NCBI RefSeq assembly: GCF_000384115.1
Contig: NZ_KB913029.1
Coordinates: forward strand, 1,088,907-1,152,906
Direction: 5' to 3'
Source: Sporichthya polymorpha DSM 43042
Lineage (GTDB): Bacteria > Actinomycetota > Actinomycetes > Sporichthyales > Sporichthyaceae
DNA length: 64,000 nucleotides
The notes under the pieces were generated by a model. The model saw only the letters and a list, made by a program, of their open reading frames with translations, was not told where the DNA came from and searched no databases. Numbering within the stretch: position 1 is the stretch's first letter; each line of letters starts with the position of its first letter. A program made the position numbers and the translations under genes. Of the stretch, positions 25,379 through 33,356 are shown in pieces.

Positions 25379-26455
25379 GTGGAATTCGGCCTCTTGTACG
25401 AGTGGCAAATGCCTTTCGGAATTTCCCGCGAAGACGAATCGCGTTCCTTCCTGGAGATGCAGGAGCAGATCAAGTTCGCCGAGTCGATGGGCTTCAAGTC
25501 GATCTTCTCCGTCGAGCACCACTTTCTGGAGTCGTTCTCCCACGCCTCCGCGCCGGAGGTTCTGCTCACCTGGGCGGCCGCGAACACGACGACGATGCGC
25601 ATCGGCCACGGCGTCCGGCTCCTGCCGTACCCGTACAACCACCCGATCCGCGCGGCCGAACAGGCCGCGACCCTCGACCTGCTCTCGCAGGGTCGCCTGG
25701 AGTTCGGGACCGGCCGCTCCGCGACGCTCGCCGAGCTCGGAGGCTTCAACATCGACCCCAAGGAAACGCGGGGGATGTGGGAGGAGTCCCTGGAGCTGAT
25801 CCTCAAGGCGTGGACCGAACCGGTCGTCGAGCACTCGGGTAAGTACTTCAACCAGCCCCCGCGCACGATGGTGCCCAAGCCGCTGCAGACGCCGCACCCG
25901 CCGCTGTGGATGTCGTGCACCAGCGCCGAGTCGCACGAGATCGCCGGCCGTCTGGGCCTCGGTCTGCTCTCCTTCACGCTCGCGCTGTCGATCGAGGAGC
26001 TCGCGCGTCGCATCCAGCTCTACCGCGACACCATCAAGACCGCGACGCCGATCGGCAAGTACGTCAACAACCAGACCGCGGTCTTCGCGATGACGCACTG
26101 CGCTCCGACGATGGAGCTCGCCCGCGAGCGCGCCGAGACCGGCGTCATGCGCTACCAGCACGACCAGATCGAGCTGCTGACCTCACTGCTGCCGATCATG
26201 GGTGACGGCAGCTCCTACGAGCACTACCAGCGCTTCGTCGGCGTGGACTACGACAAGTTCACCTACGACTACCTCGACAGCAAGGACATGATCGTCGTCG
26301 GCGACCCCGAGCGTTGCATCAAGATGGCCAAGCACTACGAGGCCATCGGCGTCGACCGGCTGCTCTGCTTCATGCAGTACAAGGACATGCCGCACGAGCA
26401 CACGATGGACTCGATCCGCCTGTTCGGCGAAGAGGTCATCCCCGCGTTCAGCTGA
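25379..26455 (+). CDS. Luciferase-like (LLM class) flavin-dependent oxidoreductase
   Basis: A TIM-barrel flavin oxidoreductase of about 358 residues. FSVEHHFLESF and IGHGVRLLPYPYNHPIRAAEQAATLDLLSQGRLEFGTGRS are the bacterial-luciferase family signatures. It would use FMNH2 or F420 to oxygenate or oxidise a carbon substrate, for instance by Baeyer-Villiger-type insertion. GTG 25379 is preferred because GGAGA lies 5 bases upstream; ATG 25367 in the same frame is the alternative. A DoxX-like gene follows 25 bases on. It is less like the other luciferase-like proteins in this window, which form a close pair. Confidence 0.9.
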   Translation: MEFGLLYEWQMPFGISREDESRSFLEMQEQIKFAESMGFKSIFSVEHHFLESFSHASAPEVLLTWAAANTTTMRIGHGVRLLPYPYNHPIRAAEQAATLDLLSQGRLEFGTGRSATLAELGGFNIDPKETRGMWEESLELILKAWTEPVVEHSGKYFNQPPRTMVPKPLQTPHPPLWMSCTSAESHEIAGRLGLGLLSFTLALSIEELARRIQLYRDTIKTATPIGKYVNNQTAVFAMTHCAPTMELARERAETGVMRYQHDQIELLTSLLPIMGDGSSYEHYQRFVGVDYDKFTYDYLDSKDMIVVGDPERCIKMAKHYEAIGVDRLLCFMQYKDMPHEHTMDSIRLFGEEVIPAFS

Positions 26456-26480
26456 TCCGCGAGCCGGGGAGAATGACGAC

Positions 26481-27035
26481 ATGACTGAAGGCGCGTTCGA
26501 CTTCGCACTGCTGCTCGTCCGGGTGACGCTCGGCGTCGTCATGATTCTGCACGGCAAGAACCACCTCTGGGGCGCCGGCGGGGTCGAGGGCACCGCGCGC
26601 TGGTTCGCCTCGCTCGGGTTCAAGCCCGCGAAGGTGCATGCGCTGATGAGCGGCTGGGGCGAGCTCGCCGCGGGCGCGGCCCTGATCCTCGGGTTCTTCA
26701 CCCCGTTCGCCTGCGCCTCGGTGATCGGCACGATGTGCGTCGCCGGCTGGGCCGCCCACCGCCCGAACGGCTTCTTCATCTTCCGTGACGGCTACGAGTA
26801 CGTCCTCGTTATCGGCGTCGTCGCCCTCGCGCTCGGCATCCTCGGCCCCGGCGGCATCTCCCTCGACTCCTCGTTCGGGCTCATCGACTACGACGACCCG
26901 ACCGACGCCGGCCTCGTCGGCCGCACCGGGGGCCTGATCGCCGGAGTCCTCGGCGTCGCCGGCGCCGCCGCCCTCCTCGCCACCAGCTGGCGCCCCGTCA
27001 AGACGGACGCCGACGCCGACTCCTCGGCCTCCTGA
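26481..27035 (+). CDS. DoxX family membrane protein
   Basis: A 184-residue membrane protein with four hydrophobic helices (about 8-28, 52-72, 76-96, 108-128) plus a fifth near the C terminus. LLVRVTLGVVMILHGKNHLWG is the opening of DoxX proteins, and GFKPAKVHALMSGWGELAAG carries the conserved Glu. DoxX homologues are membrane subunits or quinone-linked redox partners; the precise role is unsettled. It shares the operon with the luciferase-like gene and could supply reducing power or envelope redox balance. An acidic tail ends the chain. Confidence 0.85.
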   Translation: MTEGAFDFALLLVRVTLGVVMILHGKNHLWGAGGVEGTARWFASLGFKPAKVHALMSGWGELAAGAALILGFFTPFACASVIGTMCVAGWAAHRPNGFFIFRDGYEYVLVIGVVALALGILGPGGISLDSSFGLIDYDDPTDAGLVGRTGGLIAGVLGVAGAAALLATSWRPVKTDADADSSAS

Positions 27036-27051
27036 CGCCCCCACTCTGTGA

Positions 27052-27101
27052 AGAAAGGGTGACACCCCTTACTGCGCAGTAAGGGGTGTCACCCTTTCTT
27101 T
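27052..27101. repeat. Intergenic 50-bp perfect palindrome (family copy 2)
   Basis: Two 25-base arms match perfectly, starting AAGAAAGGGTGACACC and centred on CTGCGCAG. It is the longest perfect version of the repeat also found at 9074, 28248 and, rearranged, 38977. It lies 16 bases after the DoxX stop and, with copy 3, brackets the frameshifted DUF559-like gene. A terminator role for the DoxX operon is likely, as the hairpin is followed by TTTT. Confidence 0.85.
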
Positions 27102-27177
27102 TCCACAGGCCACGCACGTCTGAAGTTGTCCACAGGGACGACCGGGCCAGTCGTCCGGCGAGTCGACACTGCGGCGT

Positions 27178-28241
27178 ATGAAGCCACGACTCCTCACCCT
27201 CGCCCAGAACCAGGCCTTGGTCTTCAGCGCGATGCAGGCCGAACTTGCCGCGTCGCCACCCGCGAACGCCGAGATCTGGTCTCCTCCCGCATCTGGCGGG
27301 AACTCCGGCACGGCATCTACACCCTCCAGTGGTGGTGGGACCAGGCAGACGCCCGTGGGCGTCATCGCATCGAACTCGCCGGAGCTCTCCTCATCCGCGG
27401 ATGGGACCCTGACTCGCCGACGCACACGCTGGTCGGCGGGCACCGCACGGCGGCCTTTCTCCACGGGCTGCCGTTCCAACCTCCGGCGGAGGCGGTCGCG
27501 GCCGCCGCGCACGTGGAAGACCTCCGAGACCTGACGCCGGAGGCCCGGGCCGTCGTCGCCGAGATCGCCAACATCCGGCGCGGCGATGGGCCTCGGCACG
27601 TCGACCTGGTCAGCGCCGACCGCGGTCGCCGCACCTCGCGCAACGGCGTCGAGGTTCGCCCGGCCACGTTGCCGGCGGAGCACGTCGTCGTCGACCGCGG
27701 CGTCCCGTTGACGACGATGGCCCGAACGGCGGTCGACCTGATGCGGGAGGGCTCAGAGGTCGACGGTCTGATCGCTGCCGACGGCGCGCTGCACCTCGGC
27801 GTTCCCCGCGACGAGCTGCGCGCGGTGGCGACGTTCTGCTCCGCGTGGACGAACGGCCAGAAGGCCCTCGACATCCTCGCGTTCGCCGACGGTCTCTCCG
27901 AGTCCGCCGCTGAATCCCTGGCTCGCTGGGTCTGCGCGCAGGAGGAGCAAGCCCCCCGCCCCGAGCTCCAGGTCGAACTGTTCGACGCGTTCGGCCTGAT
28001 CGGACGGGTCGACCTGTTCTTCCGCGCGTTCCGCGTCGTCGTCGAGGTCGACGGCTACCTCAAGTACACCGACCCGTGGTGCGGCGACGCCCGCGAGGCC
28101 ATGCGCCGTCAGGAGGCCCGCGAGGCACGCCTGCGCCGCGCCGGCTACATCGTCATCCGGACGACGTGGCGGGAGCTCCGCGACGACCCAGCCGGCTTTC
28201 GCGCCCGCCTCCTCGCGGCCTTCGCCAGCGCCGCCGCCTGA
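27178..28241 (+). pseudogene. AbiEi-antitoxin-like/DUF559 endonuclease-fold gene, frameshifted
   Basis: The expected N terminus (MKPRLLTLAQNQALVFSAMQ) lies in one frame from ATG 27178, but the continuation (DAGRTCRVATRERRDLVSSRIWRELRHG) is in the -1 frame, from about 27231. One base seems missing near 27229-27231. The rest reads unbroken to 28241 and ends with GRVDLFFRAFRVVVEVDGYLKY and a Tyr-Ile-Val-Ile-Arg strand, the Vsr/DUF559 nuclease-like fold with D-E-V positions. Such proteins, with an AbiEi-like winged-helix N terminus, are common single genes in actinobacteria. A GTG in the long frame (27126) could also start an altered protein. A sequencing error is possible. Confidence 0.65.
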
Positions 28242-28247
28242 CGTGTG

Positions 28248-28297
28248 AAGAAGGGGTGACACCCCTTACTGCGCAGTAAGGGGTGTCAGCCTTTCTT
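28248..28297. repeat. Intergenic 50-bp palindrome, two mismatches (family copy 3)
   Basis: Same 50-base element as at 27052, with two substitutions (A to G in the left arm, C to G in the right arm) that break pairing only near the outer ends. It begins 7 bases after the stop of the DUF559-like gene and lies between that gene and the convergent amidohydrolase gene ending at 28341, where it could terminate both transcripts. Confidence 0.8.
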
Positions 28298-28340
28298 GAC
28301 ACCGGCCCGACCCTGGCCGGCGCAGTTCGGTCGGCGCCCG

Positions 28341-29633
28341 TCAGAAGGCGGTGGCGAGGGGCTTGTGGACGTCGCCGCGGGGGAAGTGGTCCTCGGTCGG
28401 GGGTGTGAGGAGCTCGGTGAGGTCGGGGCCGATGCGGGAGGCGAGGTCGGCGAGGGCGGGGCGGTCGAAGCCCCAGAGGTCGGCGGCGTTCTCGCCGAGC
28501 ATGCGGCGGGCCTCGGCGGGAGCGACGCCGGCGGCGCCGAGGGTGGCGCGGAGGTACTCGGTGGTGCCGGGGCCGGCGCCCCAGGTGCCCTCGTGGTGCG
28601 GGTAGTCCATGCCGATGCAGATCTTGTCGACGCCGATGGAGTGCCGCGCCTCGGCCTCGGCGCGCGAGAACAGCGACGACCCGAGGAACACCTGACGGGC
28701 GAAGTACTCCGACGGCTTGCGCTTCACGATCTCGCGGACGTCACGCCGGAGGTAGCTGCTCTCCCACGAGTAGTCCATGCCGGCCATCGCGCTGACGACC
28801 CAGCCGGTGCCCTGCTCGGTCAGCGTCAGACGCAGGTTCGGGTGCCGCTCGAGGACCCCGCCCCACACCATGTGGTTCAGGATCTGCTGGGTGAAGAAGT
28901 AGGCCTGCGCGGTCATGATCGGCACCGCGCAAGCGGGGTGCGGGACCTTCATCAGCGAACCGGTCGGCATGTACGTCGTGACCGCGGAGATCGCCGTGTG
29001 GCTCGCGGCCGGCATCTCCAGTTCCTCGAGCACGTCCCAGATGGGGTCGAAGGCGCGGTCGAAGAACGGCGTCGTGTCGGGCAGCGTCGGCAGGACGATG
29101 CCGACCAGGCCCGCCTCCTTCGCCCAGCGGATCTCGGCGACGGTGTCCTCGACGTCCGCGAAGCTGACGACAGCGAGCCCACCGAGGCGGTCCGGGTACG
29201 CGGAGCAGAAGTCCGCGAGCCAGCGGTTGTGCGCCTTGTTGGCGATCTCGATCTTCTCCGGGCTGCGTGAGTAACCGATGATCGCCGCCTTCAGCGGCGG
29301 GTGCAGCTCCCAGGGCAGGCCGAAGTCCGGGAAGATCACCTCGGCCGCGATGCCCTCCGCGTCAAGTTCTTTGACGCGCTGGTGCGGGTCGGTCTGACCG
29401 GCGAGCCGGCCGGGATCGATGACGTTCTCGATCCAGTCGGCGACGAGTTCCTCGTCGAGCCGGTTGCGTAGGCTGGCCGGGTCGACGGTGCGCGCACCCT
29501 CACGCGCGAACACCTCGCAGAACTCGGCGAAGTCCTCGCGGTGCGACGCCGGGATGTACGGCCCGTACTCCGGCATCACAGCCACTGCGTGGCCGTCGGA
29601 GGAAACGATGAGGGTGCGCTCTGCCTCGCCCAT
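28341..29633 (-). CDS. Amidohydrolase 2 family protein
   Basis: A 430-residue TIM-barrel metal hydrolase of the Amidohydro_rel (PF04909) type, related to ACMSD-like decarboxylases and hydrolases. The N-terminal metal motif is reduced to SSDGHA (DxH), HMVWGGVLERHPNLRLTLTEQG carries the central His/Glu strand, and CIGMDYPHHEGTW gives the Asp near the C terminus. In catabolic clusters such enzymes decarboxylate acids or hydrolyse ring-cleavage products. It follows the SDR gene by 3 bases in an operon from the promoter at 30.46 kb and runs toward the palindrome at 28248. Confidence 0.9.
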   Translation of the reverse strand: MGEAERTLIVSSDGHAVAVMPEYGPYIPASHREDFAEFCEVFAREGARTVDPASLRNRLDEELVADWIENVIDPGRLAGQTDPHQRVKELDAEGIAAEVIFPDFGLPWELHPPLKAAIIGYSRSPEKIEIANKAHNRWLADFCSAYPDRLGGLAVVSFADVEDTVAEIRWAKEAGLVGIVLPTLPDTTPFFDRAFDPIWDVLEELEMPAASHTAISAVTTYMPTGSLMKVPHPACAVPIMTAQAYFFTQQILNHMVWGGVLERHPNLRLTLTEQGTGWVVSAMAGMDYSWESSYLRRDVREIVKRKPSEYFARQVFLGSSLFSRAEAEARHSIGVDKICIGMDYPHHEGTWGAGPGTTEYLRATLGAAGVAPAEARRMLGENAADLWGFDRPALADLASRIGPDLTELLTPPTEDHFPRGDVHKPLATAF

Positions 29634-29636
29634 GAT

Positions 29637-30449
29637 TCAGCCCGCCACGTGAGTAGGTGCGTTGGGAACGCGGAGCGGGAAGCGCTGCGACACTCCCCCG
29701 TCCACGAAGAGCGTTGTTCCGGTGATGTAGCTCGACGCCGGTGACGCCAGAAAGACGACCGCGTTCGCGATCTCGACGTTGGTGCCGAACCGGCCCACGG
29801 GGATCGAGTCCTGCATCGCGATCCCCTGCGCGCTCAGCTCGCGGTTCGCGTCCGAGACGGTCGCGCCGAGCGCGACGACGTTCATGCGGATCCCGTCGCG
29901 CGCGTACTCCAGCGCGACGGACTTCGCGAGGCTGACCACGCCGGCCTTCGCGGCGCCGTAGGCCGCGGCGTACGGGCTGCTGACCTCGCCCGAGATCGAG
30001 CCGACCGCGACGATCGACCCGCCCGTCCCCTGCGCCTCGAGGAGGCGCACGGCCGCGCGCGTCACGCGCATGACGTAGCCGAGGTTCATCGTCAGGATGA
30101 GGTCCCAGTCGGAGTCGGGGGTGTCCCCGACTCGCGCCCACGGCGCGAACAGCGTGTGCCCGCCGACGACGGTGACGACGACGTCGAGTCCGCCCAGTTC
30201 GGCAGCGGCCCGCTCGACGATGCCGTCGGAGTCCGCGTCGTTCCGGACGTCGACGCCGATGCCGACCGCCGCGACCCCCGTGGCCGCGAGCTCGTCGGCG
30301 AGGGACTTCGCGGCGCTCTCGTTGTAGTCCGCGATCGCGACCGAAGCCCCGGCGGCGGCGAGCGCCCGCGTGGAGGCCCCTCCGTTACCGGGGCCGGCGC
30401 CCCCGATGACCAGAGCGCGCTTGCCTTCGAGCCCGAGCGACGTCGTCAT
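29637..30449 (-). CDS. SDR family oxidoreductase with variant cofactor loop
   Basis: A 270-residue SDR. The cofactor loop reads VIGGAGPGNGGA rather than the usual TGxxxGIG, the active site is YGAAK, and the loop after it is NVVALGATVSD instead of PG. The variations suggest an unusual subgroup but leave the Ser-Tyr-Lys machinery (GSISGEVSSPYAAAYGAAK) intact. It is first in a two-gene operon with the amidohydrolase. The ATG at 30449 is 6 bases from a -10 box (TAGCGT), so its mRNA is likely leaderless. Confidence 0.88.
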   Translation of the reverse strand: MTTSLGLEGKRALVIGGAGPGNGGASTRALAAAGASVAIADYNESAAKSLADELAATGVAAVGIGVDVRNDADSDGIVERAAAELGGLDVVVTVVGGHTLFAPWARVGDTPDSDWDLILTMNLGYVMRVTRAAVRLLEAQGTGGSIVAVGSISGEVSSPYAAAYGAAKAGVVSLAKSVALEYARDGIRMNVVALGATVSDANRELSAQGIAMQDSIPVGRFGTNVEIANAVVFLASPASSYITGTTLFVDGGVSQRFPLRVPNAPTHVAG

Positions 30450-30455
30450 GACGCC

Positions 30456-30518
30456 ACGCTACGCCCGCCCGGAAGCCCTCGTCAACGCACGCGTTGAGGT
30501 TTTCCATGTCAGCGTTGA
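30456..30518 (-). promoter_or_regulatory. Promoter with regulon operators, sites 4 and 5
   Basis: Site 4 (30482-30497) is TCAACGCACGCGTTGA, a full match; site 5 (30503-30518), exactly 21 bp further, keeps only the GTTGA half (TCCATGTCAGCGTTGA). Leftward, TTGACG (complement of 30480-30485) and TAGCGT (complement of 30456-30461) are 18 bases apart, and the SDR ATG follows after 6 bases. The region lies between the TetR stop and the SDR start, so the TetR product has a site right behind its own gene. Confidence 0.75.
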
Positions 30519-30522
30519 CGGA

Positions 30523-31161
30523 CTACTCCGCCGCGTATCCCGACAGATAGATCTCCGCGAACGTCCGGGCGATCTCCTCCGGCGCGACCGGGTAGCTCGG
30601 CCGGTACCAGCGGTGCATCCAGTTGATCATCCCGAACAACGCCAGCGCGGAGACGTTCACCGGCAGGTCCCGGCGCAGCGTCCTCTCGGTGCGCCCCTTG
30701 TTGAGGATCGACATCACGATGGCCTCGTACTCACGCGTCTGCGTGATGACCTCGACGGCCCAGTCGCTCTTCTCGTGCGAGTACCGGCGCAGATCCTCGG
30801 TGTTGACGTTCATGTGCGGATAGTTGTCCGAGTAGGACTTCACCATCGACAGGATCAGTTCGCGGATCTTGTCCGGCGTGCTCGCCTTGCTCTTCTGCAC
30901 GGCCTTGGCCGCCGCGATGTCACGGGCCAACGCCTCGCGGACGATCTCCTGCAGCAGTTCGTCCTTGCTGCCGACGTAGTAGTACAGCGACGCCCGGTCG
31001 GTACCGAGAACCTCGGCCACGTCGCGCAACGTCGCCTCGAAACCACGCTCGCGGAAGACGTTCTTCGCGGCTTGGATGATCTCCTGGCGACGGGCGAGGT
31101 ACCCGACGTTCCCCTCTTCCAGCGCGGCCCGACGCCGGGATTCAATTGCGCTACGCCCCAT
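30523..31161 (-). CDS. TetR family regulator, KstR2-like; probable master repressor of the cluster
   Basis: A 212-residue repressor. The helix-turn-helix is FEATLRDVAEVLGTDRASLYYYVGSKDELL (key residues LGTDRASLYYYVGSK), and the C-terminal sequence WMHRWYRPSYPVAPEEIARTFAEIYLSG resembles the WYRPGGPL region of KstR2, which senses a CoA thioester from steroid-ring breakdown. It is the only DNA-binding protein encoded between 22.5 and 64 kb and sits in an operon behind an amidohydrolase whose promoter has two TCAAC...GTTGA operators. This makes it the best candidate for the repressor that binds all 17 sites and itself. Binding is inferred. Confidence 0.88.
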   Translation of the reverse strand: MGRSAIESRRRAALEEGNVGYLARRQEIIQAAKNVFRERGFEATLRDVAEVLGTDRASLYYYVGSKDELLQEIVREALARDIAAAKAVQKSKASTPDKIRELILSMVKSYSDNYPHMNVNTEDLRRYSHEKSDWAVEVITQTREYEAIVMSILNKGRTERTLRRDLPVNVSALALFGMINWMHRWYRPSYPVAPEEIARTFAEIYLSGYAAE

Positions 31162-31191
31162 GGTCGAAAGCTACCTCACGGCTCGTCATGG

Positions 31192-32016
31192 TCAGGCGAA
31201 GAACATCGCGGAGGCGTTGAGCGAGAGGAACTTCTCAAGCTTGCCCGCGTCACGGAACGGCAGCCGCACCGCCTCGGTCAGACACCGTTCGTGGGTGAGC
31301 AACGGATAGTCGCTTCCCCACAGAATGCGGTCCGCTCCCCGGGTGTTCGCGTACTGCAGGATCGCCGGCGGGATGTGCTTCGGCGCGATCGCGGAACTCA
31401 TCCACGAGACGTTCGGCCACTTCACCATCAGCTTCACGCAGACGTCGACCCACGGCTCGCCGCCGTGGGCGAGGACGACCTTCAGGTCGGGAAAGAACGC
31501 GCAGACGTCGTCGACGGCCAACGGGTCCTGGTACTTGCTCGGCACGTGCGGCCCGGGGAACCCGACGTTGACACTGACCGGCACCCCGAGCTCCACGCAC
31601 TTCGCGTAGACCGGGTAGTAGGCCGGGTCGTTGTAGTACAGCTGGGTCTGCAGCCCGAGCAGGCGGATCAGCCGATGCCCCTCCCCGGTGACGAGTTCCT
31701 CGACGAGGCGAACCGCCGCCATCCCCTCCCGCGGATCGACGACGTGCGAGAGCGCGAACCGCTCCGGATGGCGGTCGCGCGCCTTCACGCACCACTCCCG
31801 GTCGCCCTCGCCGGCGTACCCCGAGCACAGCACGCCCTTCGCGACGCCGGCGGCGTCCATCTCGTCGATCAACCGCTCGAGCGTGGTCCCACGCTCCATG
31901 CGCGCGGCGAGGTCGGGGAAGAGTGCCGTGGCGGCGTTGGTCAGCGCGCCCAGGTTCGGGTTGATCCAGGCGTCGACCACGCCGGAGGGCAGCGGGAACT
32001 TCTCCGGTGTCGTCAT
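31192..32016 (-). CDS. Amidohydrolase 2 family protein, HxH motif absent (copy 1)
   Basis: A 274-residue TIM-barrel protein of the Amidohydro_rel type. The strand-1 metal motif, normally HxH, reads VVDAWINPNLG. Later conserved positions remain: VVLAHGGEPWVD (His) and ILWGSDYPLLTH (Asp). It may bind metal with fewer ligands or none, so a lyase or decarboxylase-like role is as likely as hydrolysis. It is divergent from the luciferase-like gene at 32159, and the same pair recurs at 62-64 kb. The TetR gene follows 30 bases on. Confidence 0.87.
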   Translation of the reverse strand: MTTPEKFPLPSGVVDAWINPNLGALTNAATALFPDLAARMERGTTLERLIDEMDAAGVAKGVLCSGYAGEGDREWCVKARDRHPERFALSHVVDPREGMAAVRLVEELVTGEGHRLIRLLGLQTQLYYNDPAYYPVYAKCVELGVPVSVNVGFPGPHVPSKYQDPLAVDDVCAFFPDLKVVLAHGGEPWVDVCVKLMVKWPNVSWMSSAIAPKHIPPAILQYANTRGADRILWGSDYPLLTHERCLTEAVRLPFRDAGKLEKFLSLNASAMFFA

Positions 32017-32025
32017 CGTCCCCCG

Positions 32026-32089
32026 AGGCTAGCGGCGACACCCGGCTCAATCAACGCATGCGTGGGATTTTTCAACGCACGAGTTGACA
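32026..32089. promoter_or_regulatory. Divergent promoters with regulon operators, sites 6 and 7
   Basis: Site 6 (32051-32066, TCAACGCATGCGTGGG, right half decayed) and site 7 (32072-32087, TCAACGCACGAGTTGA) are 21 bp apart. Leftward, TTGATT (complement of 32049-32054) and TAGCCT (complement of 32026-32031) are 17 bases apart and serve the amidohydrolase-TetR operon. Rightward, TTGACA (32084-32089) is a consensus -35 for the luciferase-like gene; its -10 is weaker (around 32105-32113). Confidence 0.75.
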
Positions 32090-32158
32090 GCTCGCTGCGG
32101 TGCGGAGCATCGTGGAGGTCAACCACCCCTCTCCCGCCGCGGCCATCGGAGGTCCGAC

Positions 32159-33313
32159 ATGAAGTTCCACCTCATCCAGCCGGGCATGATCGGGCGTCAG
32201 CACGAGATCAAGCAGGGCATGGCGGGCCAGAACAAGGTCCTGTACCAGCGCTACCTCGAAGAGATCCGCGGCTACGTGAAGCTGGCCGACGAACTCGGCT
32301 ACGCGAGCTACGGCCACAACGAGCACCACCTCCAGCTGGAGGGGTTCGAGGTCACCAACCACCCCGGGATGTTCAGCCTCTTCGTCGGCATGCACGCCCA
32401 GCGCATGCGGGTCTCGACGCTGGGCTACGTGCTCACCACGCACAACCCGGTCCGCGCGGCCGAGGAGATCGCGACGCTGGACCACATGCTCGGCGGCCGC
32501 CTCAACGTCGGGTTCACCCGCGGCTACCAGTCCCGCTGGGTCGGGTCCTACGCCTCGGTCCGCGGCGCGAACGCCACCACCCCGCAGGACGCCAAGGCGC
32601 GCGGCGAGGTCGACACGATGAATCGCGAGATCTTCGAAGAGTGCGTCGGCATCGTGAAGAAGGCCTGGCTGAACTCGACCTTCTCCCACAAGGGCAAGTA
32701 CTGGCAGTTCCCCCCGGAGACCGGCCTCACCGGCCACCCCGCCTACGAGAAGTACGGCGCCGGCATGGGCGAGGACGGGATGGTGCACGAGATCGGCATC
32801 GCGCCCCGTTGCTACCAGGACCCCCACCCGCCGCTGTACGGCGCGTTCGCCCACTCGATGCGCACCATCGACATGTGGGCCCGCGAGGGCGGCAAGCCGA
32901 TCGTGATGGCGAACCAGATGGAGTTCTGCGAGGCCCTCTGGACGCGGTACATGAACACCGCCGCCGCCGCGGGGCGCGACGTGAAGCGTGAGGACGCGGC
33001 TGCGTGGGGCGGCGTGTTGATGCTCGGCAGCGACAAGGCCAAGCTCGAGCACAAGAAGGCCGAGCACGACTGGTACTGGCACGAGTTCTTCCTCCCCTTC
33101 GGCCAGGGCTACGCCAACTGCCTGATCGGTGACGCCGACGAGGTGTCGCGCCAGATCGAGGACGCCCACAAGCGGCTCGGCTTCAACGAGATGTGGCTCC
33201 AGTTCGGCCAGGGTCACCTCGACCCCGAGGAGAACGAGGAGGAGCTGTACGAGTTCATGGAGAAGGTCGCGCCGCGCTTCTCCACCAAGGCACCCGACGG
33301 CACCTGGGTCTGA
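32159..33313 (+). CDS. Luciferase-like flavin-dependent oxidoreductase (copy 1)
   Basis: A 384-residue luciferase-fold oxidoreductase. YASYGHNEHHLQLEGFEV and LGYVLTTHNPVRAAEEIATLDHMLGGRLNVGFTRGYQ are family signatures. It is close to 90% identical by eye to the protein at 62052 over its whole length, so the two probably catalyse the same or paired oxygenations. GGAGG lies 8 bases before ATG 32159. Two P450 genes follow in the same operon, pointing to sequential oxygen insertion on one substrate. Confidence 0.92.
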   Translation: MKFHLIQPGMIGRQHEIKQGMAGQNKVLYQRYLEEIRGYVKLADELGYASYGHNEHHLQLEGFEVTNHPGMFSLFVGMHAQRMRVSTLGYVLTTHNPVRAAEEIATLDHMLGGRLNVGFTRGYQSRWVGSYASVRGANATTPQDAKARGEVDTMNREIFEECVGIVKKAWLNSTFSHKGKYWQFPPETGLTGHPAYEKYGAGMGEDGMVHEIGIAPRCYQDPHPPLYGAFAHSMRTIDMWAREGGKPIVMANQMEFCEALWTRYMNTAAAAGRDVKREDAAAWGGVLMLGSDKAKLEHKKAEHDWYWHEFFLPFGQGYANCLIGDADEVSRQIEDAHKRLGFNEMWLQFGQGHLDPEENEEELYEFMEKVAPRFSTKAPDGTWV

Positions 33314-33356
33314 CCGCCGCCCCACCCGGACAACTCCTCGACGGAGAGGGAATGTC

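Noticed and set aside
27100-27134. Replication origin
   Set aside because: Only two DnaA-like boxes, no AT-rich unwinding region, and no dnaA, dnaN or partition genes nearby.
9074-28297. Palindromes as insertion-sequence ends or attachment sites
   Set aside because: No transposase or integrase gene lies between or beside them, and no target-site duplication is visible; they are reported as repeats and probable terminators.
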